Of a DNA stretch of 23,377 nt, positions 7,653 through 14,707 are shown in pieces. This stretch comes from Clostridiales bacterium. Lineage in GTDB: Bacteria; Bacillota; Clostridia; WRLR01. A program made the translations under genes and the position numbers. The notes below the pieces were generated by a model, which saw only the letters and a list, made by a program, of their open reading frames with translations, had not been told where the DNA came from and did not search any database. Numbering within the stretch: position 1 is the first letter of the stretch; each line of letters opens with the position of its first letter. The DNA lies in contig JAITSR010000233.1 in assembly GCA_031287655.1 (NCBI GenBank), positions 1-23,377 of the forward strand. Reading direction: 5' to 3'.

Positions 7653-8771
7653 ATGCTGTATGGAAACGTAAGCGCGCCGAGAATTGATTGGACTCCGCCC
7701 TATGCGATCGCGCATAGGGCGGAGTGTGAATTACCTCTGTTGGACGGTCGGCTCGACAAACCATTTTGGGAGCGCGGGACGTGGATCGAGGATTTTTTTG
7801 CGATCGACGCGGGCCGCGACGCGCCGCGGCCAAACAAGCGGACGCGCGTAAAGCTCCGGTGGGACGACCGCTATCTTTACATCGGCGCGTGGCTCGAGGA
7901 AAATGAGATTTGGGCCTATGTGACGGATAAAAACCAACCCGTCTATCTGGATAACGCGATCGAGTTCTTTTTTGTCTCAGACCCCGCGCTGCATCACTAC
8001 ATCGAGTTTGAGATCAATGCCAAAAACGTCGTCTGGGACCTCTTTTTGAGCAAGGCGTACCGTGACGCAGAGCCCTCCTCGTCCGGCGCGCTCTTTGCGT
8101 GGGACATGTCCGACGCTATGAGCGCGGTTTGGATTGAGGGCGAGTTGAATAACCCGGCCGCGGCCGCACAAAAAAACCGCTTCTGGTCGGCGGAGTTTAA
8201 AATCCCTTGGTACGCGCTCCAATGCACGGATCCGGGGAAGTCCTATCCGGATCATTACGGACCCCAACCGGGCGATATTTGGCGGGCGAATTTTATGCGC
8301 GTGGCCTATCGTACCGAAACGCGCGGCAGCCGCTACGAAAAGGCGCGAAAGGCCGGGAGCGGGGAGCTCTGCCCGCCCTCCTACTGGACGTGGGCGCCGA
8401 CCGGCCATGTCAACATTCACATACCCGAAATGTGGGGGTATGTGCTGTTCGCCGACCGGACAGACGCGGTATTTGCGATGCCGCCGGACACAGAGGTCCG
8501 GACTCGTCTCTACCGGCTGTATTACGCCGAACGCGCGTATGGCGCAAAGCACGGGCATTATACGGACTCCGTGAAAGAACTCGGGGCGGAGTCTGGGACT
8601 GCGCCCGGGGGGCTCGGCGCCGCGCCCGGAGCGGCTGCGGACGGCGATTTGGCTTTGGGTGAACCCAAAATCTACGTCACACCGAACCTGTTTGAAATTG
8701 TTCTGCGCGGCGCGAGCGGCGAATGGCATATCCGGCAGGACGCCTACCTATGGAAAACCGACGGCGTTTGA
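7653..8771 (+). CDS. CBM9-like (carbohydrate-binding family 9-like) protein, no signal peptide
   Basis: 372 residues. The region from about residue 25 (LPLLDGRLDKPFWERGTW) through YLYIGAWLEE, DNAIEFFF, WSAEFKIPWYAL, DIWRANFMRVAYR and WAPTG..NIHIPEMWGYVLF follows the pattern of the CBM9-like/DOMON beta-sandwich proteins found next to glycan-use genes. No signal peptide or lipobox is present, so it is predicted to stay in the cytoplasm. That is odd for a glycan-binding module. After residue 260 there is a helical stretch and an Ala/Gly-rich linker, then a short end (YVTPNLFEIVLR) that may form a final strand. The start follows AGGAG near the stop of the MFS gene. The first codons contain a 15-bp palindrome. 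Family fairly sure, function unknown. Confidence 0.75.
   Translation: MLYGNVSAPRIDWTPPYAIAHRAECELPLLDGRLDKPFWERGTWIEDFFAIDAGRDAPRPNKRTRVKLRWDDRYLYIGAWLEENEIWAYVTDKNQPVYLDNAIEFFFVSDPALHHYIEFEINAKNVVWDLFLSKAYRDAEPSSSGALFAWDMSDAMSAVWIEGELNNPAAAAQKNRFWSAEFKIPWYALQCTDPGKSYPDHYGPQPGDIWRANFMRVAYRTETRGSRYEKARKAGSGELCPPSYWTWAPTGHVNIHIPEMWGYVLFADRTDAVFAMPPDTEVRTRLYRLYYAERAYGAKHGHYTDSVKELGAESGTAPGGLGAAPGAAADGDLALGEPKIYVTPNLFEIVLRGASGEWHIRQDAYLWKTDGV
7692..7725 (+). repeat. perfect 15-bp inverted repeat inside the CBM9-like gene
   Basis: ACTCCGCCCTATGCG (7692-7706) and its exact reverse complement (7711-7725) flank a 4-nt loop ATCG. It lies in codons 14-25, just before the conserved domain. In mRNA it would form a very stable hairpin close to the start codon. 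Confidence 0.85.
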
Positions 8772-8820
8772 TATAATAACGGGAAACGAAAATTCGCGTA
8801 AGGAGGGAACGGAAAGCAAA

Positions 8821-10074
8821 ATGGCAAATCCAGAAAAGAAGTACGACCTTCTGATTGTGAACGGGCATGTGATTGACCCCGCGAACGGGATCAACGAAAA
8901 GCGCGCCGTCGCGGTCAAGGGGGGCAGGATCGCGCAGGTCGCGGCGGACATTCCCGCGGCGGACGCGGAGACGGTAATCGATGCCGGGGGGAGTTATGTC
9001 ACGCCCGGGCTGATCGACATCCACACGCATGTCTACCCGCTGCTGCCGATCGCGTCAAAGAACACTCTTTTGACGATCGACGCGGACACGCACATGCTGA
9101 GGTCCGGCGTGACGACGACCGTGGACGTCGGGACGACCGGGTGGCGGGATTTTTTGAATTTCAAGGAGACCGTAATCGACGTCTCGACGGTCCGGGTCCT
9201 CGCGATGGTCAACGTCGCGGCGCGGGGGATGCTCGTGCTCGAGTCGGAGCAGACGCCAAGCGAGCTGCACCCGGAGATCACCGCGGCCGTCGCAAAACAG
9301 TACCCCGACATCGTCGTCGGCATCAAAGCCGCCCACTACTGGGTCGGCAAGCCGTTTGACGCGGTACACACGCCGTGGGCTTCGGTCGACAGCGGGCTCG
9401 CGGCGGCCGAAATGGCGGGTCTCCCGTTTATGATAGACTTCTGCCCGAACTACGAACCGCCGGGGCGCACCTACGAGGATTTGGTCACAAAAAAACTCCG
9501 TCCGGGCGACATCCACACGCATGTGTTCGCAAAGCAGTTCCCGATCGTAGACGACGACGGCAAAGTGCTGCCGCATCTGTGGGAGGCGCGTAAGCGCGGC
9601 GTCTATTTTGACGTCGGGCACGGCGGGGGCAGTTTTTGGTTCCGCAACGGGAAGCGCGCTTTGGACGACGGCTTCGCGCCGGACACGATCTCTACGGACA
9701 TGCACGTCTCAAGCGTGCGGTTCGCGGGCCTCGACCAGCTCCAGCTGATGTCCAAATTCATCGCGATGGGCATGTCGCTTACGGACGTTATCAAAAAGTC
9801 GACGAGCGAGCCCGCAAAACTGATCCGGCGTCCGGAGCTCGGGACGCTCTCTGTCGGAGCCTGCGCGGACATCGCGGTCCTTCGCGTACTCAAAGGCGAG
9901 TACGGTTATGTGGATTGCGGAAAGGCGCGCCTCCGCGGCGACAGCAAGCTCGATTGCCAAGTCACAATCCGCGAGGGCGCCGTCGTGTTCGACGCAAACG
10001 GGTTGTCTCTGCCCGATTGGGAAAACGCGCCGGAGGATTATTGGAAGATGCCGTTCCTTCCGCCGAAAGCCTAA
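8821..10074 (+). CDS. metal-dependent amidohydrolase/deacetylase (EF_0837/Atu3266-like family)
   Basis: 417-residue cytoplasmic hydrolase of the amidohydrolase superfamily. The order of parts is a small N-terminal beta domain (YDLLIVNGHVIDPANG), the metal-binding HTH motif (GLIDIHTHVY, H68 and H70), K169 in VGIKAAHYWVG as the probable carboxylated bridging Lys, His in GDIHTHVF (H232/H234), H267 in FDVGHGGGSF, D293 in ISTDMH, and a C-terminal return of the beta domain (GTLSVGACADIAVLRV). All expected ligands of a two-metal site are present. Relatives include Enterococcus EF_0837 and Agrobacterium Atu3266; from memory the latter hydrolyses acetyl-(R)-mandelate in vitro. The natural substrate is open. 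I chose the ATG at 8821 because it matches the family N-terminus and follows AGGAGGG (8801-8807); the 13-nt spacing is long. Confidence 0.88.
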   Translation: MANPEKKYDLLIVNGHVIDPANGINEKRAVAVKGGRIAQVAADIPAADAETVIDAGGSYVTPGLIDIHTHVYPLLPIASKNTLLTIDADTHMLRSGVTTTVDVGTTGWRDFLNFKETVIDVSTVRVLAMVNVAARGMLVLESEQTPSELHPEITAAVAKQYPDIVVGIKAAHYWVGKPFDAVHTPWASVDSGLAAAEMAGLPFMIDFCPNYEPPGRTYEDLVTKKLRPGDIHTHVFAKQFPIVDDDGKVLPHLWEARKRGVYFDVGHGGGSFWFRNGKRALDDGFAPDTISTDMHVSSVRFAGLDQLQLMSKFIAMGMSLTDVIKKSTSEPAKLIRRPELGTLSVGACADIAVLRVLKGEYGYVDCGKARLRGDSKLDCQVTIREGAVVFDANGLSLPDWENAPEDYWKMPFLPPKA

Positions 10075-10113
10075 AAACAAAGGAATTGCAAGAGTTTTCA
10101 ATATACTTATTCA

Positions 10114-10149
10114 GAGTGTATTCGGAAAGTCCATTAACCGAATACACTC
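10114..10149 (+). repeat. 12-bp hairpin at the leading edge of repeat copy B
   Basis: GAGTGTATTCGG (10114-10125) pairs perfectly with CCGAATACACTC (10138-10149) around a 12-nt loop. In copy A the same hairpin is 9 bp. It follows the amidohydrolase stop by about 40 nt and could also act as an attenuator or RNA-processing stem within the operon. Confidence 0.7.
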
Positions 10150-10331
10150 ACACGACACCGAATGAGGTGGCGTGCGAGCGCAGAGCGCACGGAGTTTTGC
10201 GAAAACCGCATTTTCGCGAAACGATATACGCAGAGCGGTTTAGAGGAAACGAAGGCGACGAGTGGGGGGAGGGTTTCGCGGCATAGCCGCGAAACCGAGT
10301 CATCGCAAGACGTCTGAGTTTCCGAATAAAC
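10117..10331 (+). repeat. dispersed structured intergenic repeat, copy B (short form)
   Basis: 215-nt counterpart of the element at 4947-5219, in the same orientation relative to transcription. It fills most of the gap between the amidohydrolase and the first RidA gene (10075-10360). Terminal inverted repeats ATTCGGAAAGTC (10120-10131) and the complement of GAGTTTCCGAAT (10316-10327) differ at one position. Internal stems are CACGACACC/GGTGGCGTG, GTTTTGCGAAAA/TTTTCGCGAAAC and GGTTTCGCGG/CCGCGAAACC. Where copy A has about 60 nt with an extra hairpin, this copy has CGG. I see no clear target-site duplication at either copy. Confidence 0.85.
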
Positions 10332-10360
10332 ATATAATATAAGAGGGAGTGAAAAAGAAG

Positions 10361-10825
10361 ATGTATACGGAAAAGTTGTTGGAAGAAATCGGGATCACCT
10401 TGGAACCCGTATGCCGTCGCGGGCAGGCCGTCGTGCCGATCCGCAGGGTCGGCGATCTGCTTTTCGTGTCCGGGCACGGACCGACGGACGCGCAGGGCAA
10501 TCCCCTGATGCAGGGTTGCGTCGGGGATGGGCTCACGCAGGAGCAAGGCTTTGAAGCCGCCCGGCTCTGCGCGGTCAGTATGCTGCGCACGCTCAAGGAC
10601 TATCTCGGGGATCTGGACAGGATCGTGGAGTGGGTCAAAGTGCTGGGCCTCGTCAATTCCGGCGGGGATTTCTGGGCGATGCCCGCGACGGTCAACGGTT
10701 TTTCAAACGTCATCGTCACGGTATTCGGGGAACGCGGCCGCCACGCGCGCGCGGCGATGGGCTCGGCAAACCATGAGTCGCAGTATCCGGTCGTCGTGGA
10801 CGCGATCGTGCGGATCCGTGATTAA
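10361..10825 (+). CDS. RidA family protein (YjgF/UK114), paralog 1
   Basis: 154 residues, longer than classical RidA (about 128) and matching the YjgF_YER057c_UK114_like_1 type. Visible marks are LLFVSGHGPTD near residue 35, the helix FEAARLCAVSMLRTLKDYLGDLDRI, and the end HARAAMGSA...VVVDAIVRIRD. The Arg in ARAAMG corresponds to the substrate-binding Arg of RidA enzymes. The nearby acidic residue is Asp (VVVDAI), where E. coli RidA has Glu. RidA proteins hydrolyse enamine/imine intermediates; activity is not proven for this subgroup. GAGGGA lies 12 nt before the ATG at 10361. The in-frame GTG at 10349 touches that site and is less likely. First gene after repeat copy B. Confidence 0.88.
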   Translation: MYTEKLLEEIGITLEPVCRRGQAVVPIRRVGDLLFVSGHGPTDAQGNPLMQGCVGDGLTQEQGFEAARLCAVSMLRTLKDYLGDLDRIVEWVKVLGLVNSGGDFWAMPATVNGFSNVIVTVFGERGRHARAAMGSANHESQYPVVVDAIVRIRD

Positions 10826-10843
10826 TCGAGAGTCAACGAAGGG

Positions 10844-10870
10844 GACCAAAGGGATCAAAGGGATCAAGGG
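10844..10870 (+). repeat. 9-nt tandem repeat carrying the ribosome site of the next gene
   Basis: Three imperfect units of GA(C/T)CAA(A)GG occur in a row, and the last runs into GGGAGG, the likely ribosome binding site of the SDR gene starting at 10882. A degenerate fourth unit may precede them. Changes in repeat number would alter the spacing between the RidA stop and the SDR gene, not the SD-start spacing. Confidence 0.6.
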
Positions 10871-10881
10871 AGGTCATATTC

Positions 10882-11694
10882 ATGCGATATGACAAGTTGC
10901 TGGAAGGCAGAAATGTCTGGATCACCGGCGGGACCGCGCCGCCTTATGACGCCTACGCGCAGCTTTTCGCGCGGCATGGCGCGCGGCTTGTGGTGATGGA
11001 CGCGGACGCGGCGCGCGGCGCGCGGCTGCTGGAATCGCTAAACGGGGTCGGCGCGGATCACGCCTTTTTGGCGGGAGACCCGGCGGACCCGGACGGGATC
11101 GCCGCGGTTTGCGAAGAGACGCTCGAGCGCTTCGGCGCGCCGGACGTTTGGCTGTACGCCGCGGACCTGTATGAAGCCGCGTACATTGACGAGATGCGGG
11201 CCGAGGCCTTGGATCAAATGCTCGCGGTCAGCGTCCTGACGCCGTTTCAAATCATGAAGGTCCTCGCGCGCCCCATGCGGGAGAACGGCGGCGGCGCCGT
11301 CGTCTTTGCGGGCAGCCAATACGGGATTCAGGGCATGAACCGGGTTTCCGGCTATGGCGCGGCAAAAGGCGGGCAGTTTGCGATGTCGAACGCCTTTGCG
11401 CTCGAATACGCGGCCGACGGAATCCGCGTGAACGCAATCGCACTGGGCGCGAGCCTGCCGCCGATCGGGGACGACCTTTTGCGGCAGTCGGGGGAGGCCG
11501 ACGGACCGGACTTCTGGGGTACCGTGCAGCCGTTCCCGAGGCGCGGGGAGCTTTTGGAAGCCGCGAACGCCGCGCTGTTTCTGGCATCCGACATGGCAGG
11601 CTATATCACGGGCGAGACGCTGTATGTCAACGGCGCGGAACAACTGATCGCGCACAACCATCATTTCCCACGAAAGGACAGAGTGCTGCCGTGA
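10882..11694 (+). CDS. SDR family protein 1: catalytic residues kept, nucleotide loop degenerate
   Basis: 270-residue short-chain dehydrogenase/reductase fold. S145 (FAGSQYG), Y158 and K162 (YGAAK) form the usual catalytic set. The glycine-rich cofactor loop, normally TGxxxGxG, reads TGGTAPPYDA (15-24) and lacks the second and third Gly. The NNAG-type motif is replaced by YAAD, and the structural Asn of the catalytic tetrad appears lost. The C-terminal interface region (YITGETLYVNG) is intact. All four SDRs here start with a shared Y-x-x-(L/M)LEG motif. Its stop overlaps the start of SDR 2 by 4 nt (GTGA), so the two are translationally coupled. It may bind cofactor atypically or depend on a partner subunit. 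The start has GGGAGG 9 nt upstream. Confidence 0.85.
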   Translation: MRYDKLLEGRNVWITGGTAPPYDAYAQLFARHGARLVVMDADAARGARLLESLNGVGADHAFLAGDPADPDGIAAVCEETLERFGAPDVWLYAADLYEAAYIDEMRAEALDQMLAVSVLTPFQIMKVLARPMRENGGGAVVFAGSQYGIQGMNRVSGYGAAKGGQFAMSNAFALEYAADGIRVNAIALGASLPPIGDDLLRQSGEADGPDFWGTVQPFPRRGELLEAANAALFLASDMAGYITGETLYVNGAEQLIAHNHHFPRKDRVLP

Positions 11695-12452
11695 ACTATG
11701 AAAAATTGCTGGAAGGAAAAACCGCGGTCGTCACGGACGCGGACAACGCGGTCGGAAAGGCGGTGGCCCGGCTGTTCGCGCGGCATGGCGCCGCGGTCGC
11801 GCTCGGCGTGAAGGACCTTCGCGAGGGTTATAGGCTCGTGTCCGAGATCAGCGGCCTATCAAAGAACAGCTTTGCCGCGGCTTGCGACCTTTCAGACGCC
11901 GAGTCGGTCGAGAACTTCTGCCTTGAGGTAAAAAAGCGCTGGGAGCTCGTAAACGCGCTCGTCAACGACCCGTGGCTCGACCCCGCGGCTGTTTTGCCGT
12001 TTGAGCGCGCGACGGATTTTGACGACAGCCTGATCCTGCAAGTCTACCAGCACAGCGTCGTTCAGACCTGCAGAGCGTTTTGGCCCGCGATGATCGCGCA
12101 TGGGCGCTGCGCGGTTGTGAATATCTCGTCGAGCTCGGTGTTTAAGGCGGCGCCGGGGGCCCTGCTGTTTACAATGGCGAACGGCGCGCTTGGCGGGCTC
12201 ACAAGGGTTCCCGCGGTCGAGGGCGGCATCCACGAGGTACGCGTCAATGAAATTTTTGCCGGATTCGGCGTCAACGGACCGGAATGTGCCAAAGCGCCGC
12301 TCAAGAGAGGCGCGGCGGCGAGCCGGCCCGACATTGACGGCGTCGCGAACACGGCGCTCTTCCTTGCGAGCGACATGGCCTCCTATGTCTCAGGCGTCTC
12401 GATTTCGGCGAGCGGAGGCGCGCAGCGGATGCGTTACGCCGCTCTTAACTAA
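11691..12452 (+). CDS. SDR family protein 2: probable pseudoenzyme (Tyr and Lys lost)
   Basis: 253 residues with a clear SDR fold (LLEGKTAVVTDADNAVGKAVA at the N-terminus, FLASDMASYVSGVSISASGG near the C-terminus). The catalytic Ser region is kept (NISSSSV, S147-S149). The Tyr and Lys, expected 13 and 17 residues after S147, are F160 and N164 (FTMANGAL). The cofactor loop is TDADNAVG, lacking two of three Gly. It is therefore unlikely to be a normal dehydrogenase by itself. The GTG start at 11691 overlaps the stop of SDR 1, and AAAGGA lies upstream inside that gene. Conservation of the C-terminal interface suggests a structural or regulatory subunit in a mixed tetramer. Confidence 0.85.
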   Translation: MNYEKLLEGKTAVVTDADNAVGKAVARLFARHGAAVALGVKDLREGYRLVSEISGLSKNSFAAACDLSDAESVENFCLEVKKRWELVNALVNDPWLDPAAVLPFERATDFDDSLILQVYQHSVVQTCRAFWPAMIAHGRCAVVNISSSSVFKAAPGALLFTMANGALGGLTRVPAVEGGIHEVRVNEIFAGFGVNGPECAKAPLKRGAAASRPDIDGVANTALFLASDMASYVSGVSISASGGAQRMRYAALN

Positions 12453-12485
12453 TGTTTCCAAAACACACAGGAAAGGATAAATCAA

Positions 12486-12965
12486 ATGAGTACAGGATTT
12501 TTAGAATTGCTCGACCAGGCGGTCAGTGAATTTGACATTCCGTTCGTCGACTACAAAAACAGGGCTCTGGTCGGGATCAGGGAGGCAAACGGACTCGTGT
12601 TTGTGTCCGGGACCGCCTGCGAGGACCATTTAAAAGGCGGCCCGATCTGGACCGGCGCGGTCGGCGCGGAACTCTCGCTTGAAGAAGGCTACAAGGCGGC
12701 CAGATGGTGTGGGCTGATCCAGTTGAACATGCTGAACAATCTGTACGGGCTGGACCGGATCGAGCAGATCGTGCGGTCTTTTGGCCTGATTCAGGTCGCG
12801 GACGACTTTTATGACCTCGACGGCGTATACGACGGCTATTCGGATGTGATGTTCGCGGCCCTCCGGGAGCGCGGCAAGCATGTCCGCACCGTGATGGGTA
12901 CGCGGAACCTGCCAAACCACCATGTCACGATCGAAGTCGAGACCATCGCGAAGCTGCGCGATTGA
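12486..12965 (+). CDS. RidA family protein, paralog 2
   Basis: 159 residues, the same long RidA subtype as paralog 1. Marks include GLVFVSGTACED, EEGYKAARWCGLIQLNMLNNLYGLDRIEQIV and VRTVMGTRNLPNHHVTIEVETIAKLRD. The putative substrate Arg (VRTVMG) is present, and the acidic position is Glu (TIEVETIA) as in E. coli RidA, unlike the Asp of the other two paralogs. It may therefore have a different preference. AGGAAAGG lies 9 nt before the ATG. It sits between the two SDR pairs, 33 nt after SDR 2 and 46 nt before SDR 3. Confidence 0.88.
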   Translation: MSTGFLELLDQAVSEFDIPFVDYKNRALVGIREANGLVFVSGTACEDHLKGGPIWTGAVGAELSLEEGYKAARWCGLIQLNMLNNLYGLDRIEQIVRSFGLIQVADDFYDLDGVYDGYSDVMFAALRERGKHVRTVMGTRNLPNHHVTIEVETIAKLRD

Positions 12966-13011
12966 TCGGCATGGAAAAGTATGGTATAAGATGTAAAAGG
13001 ATGGTAATCAC

Positions 13012-13767
13012 ATGAAATATGCTTCGATGCTGGAAGGCCGATACGCCTTGATCCTCGGCGGGGCGTCCCAAGTCGGGCGCGCCGTCGCGCAGACGTTTGC
13101 GGAACACGGCGCGCGGGTCGCCGTCGCCGACGAGGACCGGCAGAGGACCTGTGAGGCTTTTGCGGATCTGAAAGAAAAAATCCCGGGAGTCGCGGCGTTT
13201 ACCGAAAAGCTGGCCGCGCCCCGAATGAAGGACCTGTGCTCCGCCGTACTATCGGAATTTCCCTATGTGGATATTCTGGTCGGCGCGACGGATCTGTACA
13301 AAACGGGCGAGGCGCATCTCTTTTCGATTTCCGATCTGCGCCAAATGCTCGGGGTAAACCTCGGCTGCGCGGTCCGCTGCTTTCAGGAATTGCTGCCCGG
13401 AATGAAGAAAAACCGCAGAGGCGACGTAGTTCTGTTCGCCCCGGACCTCGTCGACGCCGCCCTGCCGAACACCGCGGCCGCCGCCGCTTGCGCCGGCGCG
13501 ATCAACTCCTTTGCGCGGAACGCGACGTTTGATTATATACGCTACCATATCCGCGTGAATACGGCCCTGTATCCATTTGACGGTCACCCGGGCCGCGAGC
13601 CGCTCACGGGGTCCCCGGAGTCGCTCGACGCCGCGAACGCCGCACTGTGGTACGCCTGCGACCTCTCGCGGTTTGTGACCGGTGAGACGCTGAACGTAAA
13701 CGGCGGGATGGCGTATATGCAGGCGGGCTTTGAGCGCGCGGCGGGGAAAGCGGGTGTGAGGGCATGA
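13012..13767 (+). CDS. SDR family protein 3: probable pseudoenzyme (catalytic triad lost)
   Basis: 251 residues. The nucleotide-binding start (LILGGASQVGRAVAQTF) is close to the family norm, with one Gly replaced by Gln. The active site is missing: the Ser segment reads LFAPDLVD (Ser replaced by Pro or Asp), and the YxxxK segment is a run of Ala followed by Cys-Ala (about 155-161, then GAINSFARN). The Asn of MLGVNLG is kept. The C-terminal interface FVTGETLNVNGGMA is intact. It may still bind a nucleotide and assemble with a partner. Its stop overlaps the start of SDR 4 (ATGA), mirroring the SDR 1/SDR 2 junction. AAGGATGG precedes the ATG. Confidence 0.85.
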   Translation: MKYASMLEGRYALILGGASQVGRAVAQTFAEHGARVAVADEDRQRTCEAFADLKEKIPGVAAFTEKLAAPRMKDLCSAVLSEFPYVDILVGATDLYKTGEAHLFSISDLRQMLGVNLGCAVRCFQELLPGMKKNRRGDVVLFAPDLVDAALPNTAAAAACAGAINSFARNATFDYIRYHIRVNTALYPFDGHPGREPLTGSPESLDAANAALWYACDLSRFVTGETLNVNGGMAYMQAGFERAAGKAGVRA

Positions 13768-14663
13768 TGAACAAAAGTTCCGGGAAACATATCAACTATG
13801 ACCGACTGCTGGAGGGCAAAACCGCCGTCGTGACGTCCGGCGCGCACGGGATGGGCAAGTACATCGCAAAGGTCCTGATCCGGCACGGCGCGACCTGCGT
13901 AATCAACGGCATGAATCCGGAGGGAGAGCGGACCGCGGAGGAATTTCGCAAGGACGCGCCGGGCTGCTTCTTCGTACGCTGCGACATGTCCGACAGGGAC
14001 GACACACTGCGCTTTATCGAGGAAGTCAATCAGCGCGCGGGGCATGTGGACATTGTCGTCAACAACGTCGGGATCAACCGCAGCGATTTTACGGGACAGG
14101 TGGAAGACGCGCGGTTCGAGTACACGCAGCAGGTGAACCTGTACGGGACGATGCGCATGGTGCGCGGCTTTTTGCCGGGCATGAAAAAGACCGGCGGCGC
14201 GTTCGTACACATCTCAACGATCCACTCCGTCGTCGGAATGCCTCCGAACACGGCATACGCCTCGTCAAAGTCCGCGATCAACGCGTTCTCCGGGGCGGTC
14301 GCCGCCGAATACGCGGCCTATGGCATCCGCTCAAACGTAATCAACCCCGGCGGCATCTTCACGGGCAACAATGACGAGATTTTCGCCGAGATCGGCGACG
14401 ACAGGGAAAAGCTGATAGAGCGGGGGCGGCATGGCGACTACGGCCAGCCGGACTACGGCGGGGGAAGCGCCTACGACATCGCGAACTCAACGCTGTTCCT
14501 CGTCTCCGGGCTGTCGCGCCACATCACCGGGGCCGTCATAAAAGTGGACGGCGGCACGGTCAATCAGGCGCACCGCTTTTACGACCGCAGGCTCCCGGAG
14601 GATTCCGACGAGCTCTGGTATCAGGTGATGAAGAACCGCTTTACTTCGGTGGAAGATATTTAA
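13764..14663 (+). CDS. SDR family oxidoreductase 4: intact active site
   Basis: 299 residues and the only canonical SDR of the four. It has TSGAHGMG (24-31) as cofactor loop, NNVG (100-103), N124, S151 (HISTIHS), Y165 and K169 (YASSK), and GAVIKVDGG near residue 260. It should catalyse NAD(P)(H)-dependent alcohol/carbonyl interconversion. A C-terminal extension of about 35 residues follows the usual end and contains RFYDRRLPEDSDELWYQ; such tails often close over the active site of a neighbouring subunit. The ATG at 13764 overlaps the stop of SDR 3 by 4 nt, with GAGGG upstream. Most likely the catalytic partner of SDR 3. Substrate not known. Confidence 0.9.
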   Translation: MMNKSSGKHINYDRLLEGKTAVVTSGAHGMGKYIAKVLIRHGATCVINGMNPEGERTAEEFRKDAPGCFFVRCDMSDRDDTLRFIEEVNQRAGHVDIVVNNVGINRSDFTGQVEDARFEYTQQVNLYGTMRMVRGFLPGMKKTGGAFVHISTIHSVVGMPPNTAYASSKSAINAFSGAVAAEYAAYGIRSNVINPGGIFTGNNDEIFAEIGDDREKLIERGRHGDYGQPDYGGGSAYDIANSTLFLVSGLSRHITGAVIKVDGGTVNQAHRFYDRRLPEDSDELWYQVMKNRFTSVEDI

Positions 14664-14664
14664 G

Positions 14665-14683
14665 AGGATTCCGCCGGAATCCT
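14665..14683 (+). other. short palindromic hairpin between SDR 4 and RidA 3
   Basis: AGGATTCC (14665-14672) and GGAATCCT (14676-14683) pair perfectly around GCC, directly after the SDR 4 stop. There is no T-run, so full termination is unlikely. It could protect or set the 3' end of processed mRNA segments. Confidence 0.45.
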
Positions 14684-14707
14684 AAACAACGGAAAGGGTG
14701 TGTAAAA

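Noticed and set aside
8772..8777. TATAAT just before the amidohydrolase gene as an internal promoter
   Set aside because: No acceptable -35 hexamer lies 16-18 nt upstream, so it is not supported as a promoter.
8659..8820. Upstream extension of the amidohydrolase frame from 8659
   Set aside because: It overlaps the end of the CBM9-like gene in another frame. The family N-terminus begins at the ATG at 8821 after an AGGAGGG site.
4947..10331. The pair of inverted repeat copies as the ends of a composite transposon
   Set aside because: The copies are in opposite orientation and bracket 5 kb, but there is no transposase or recombinase between them and each copy fits neatly into an intergenic gap of its own operon.
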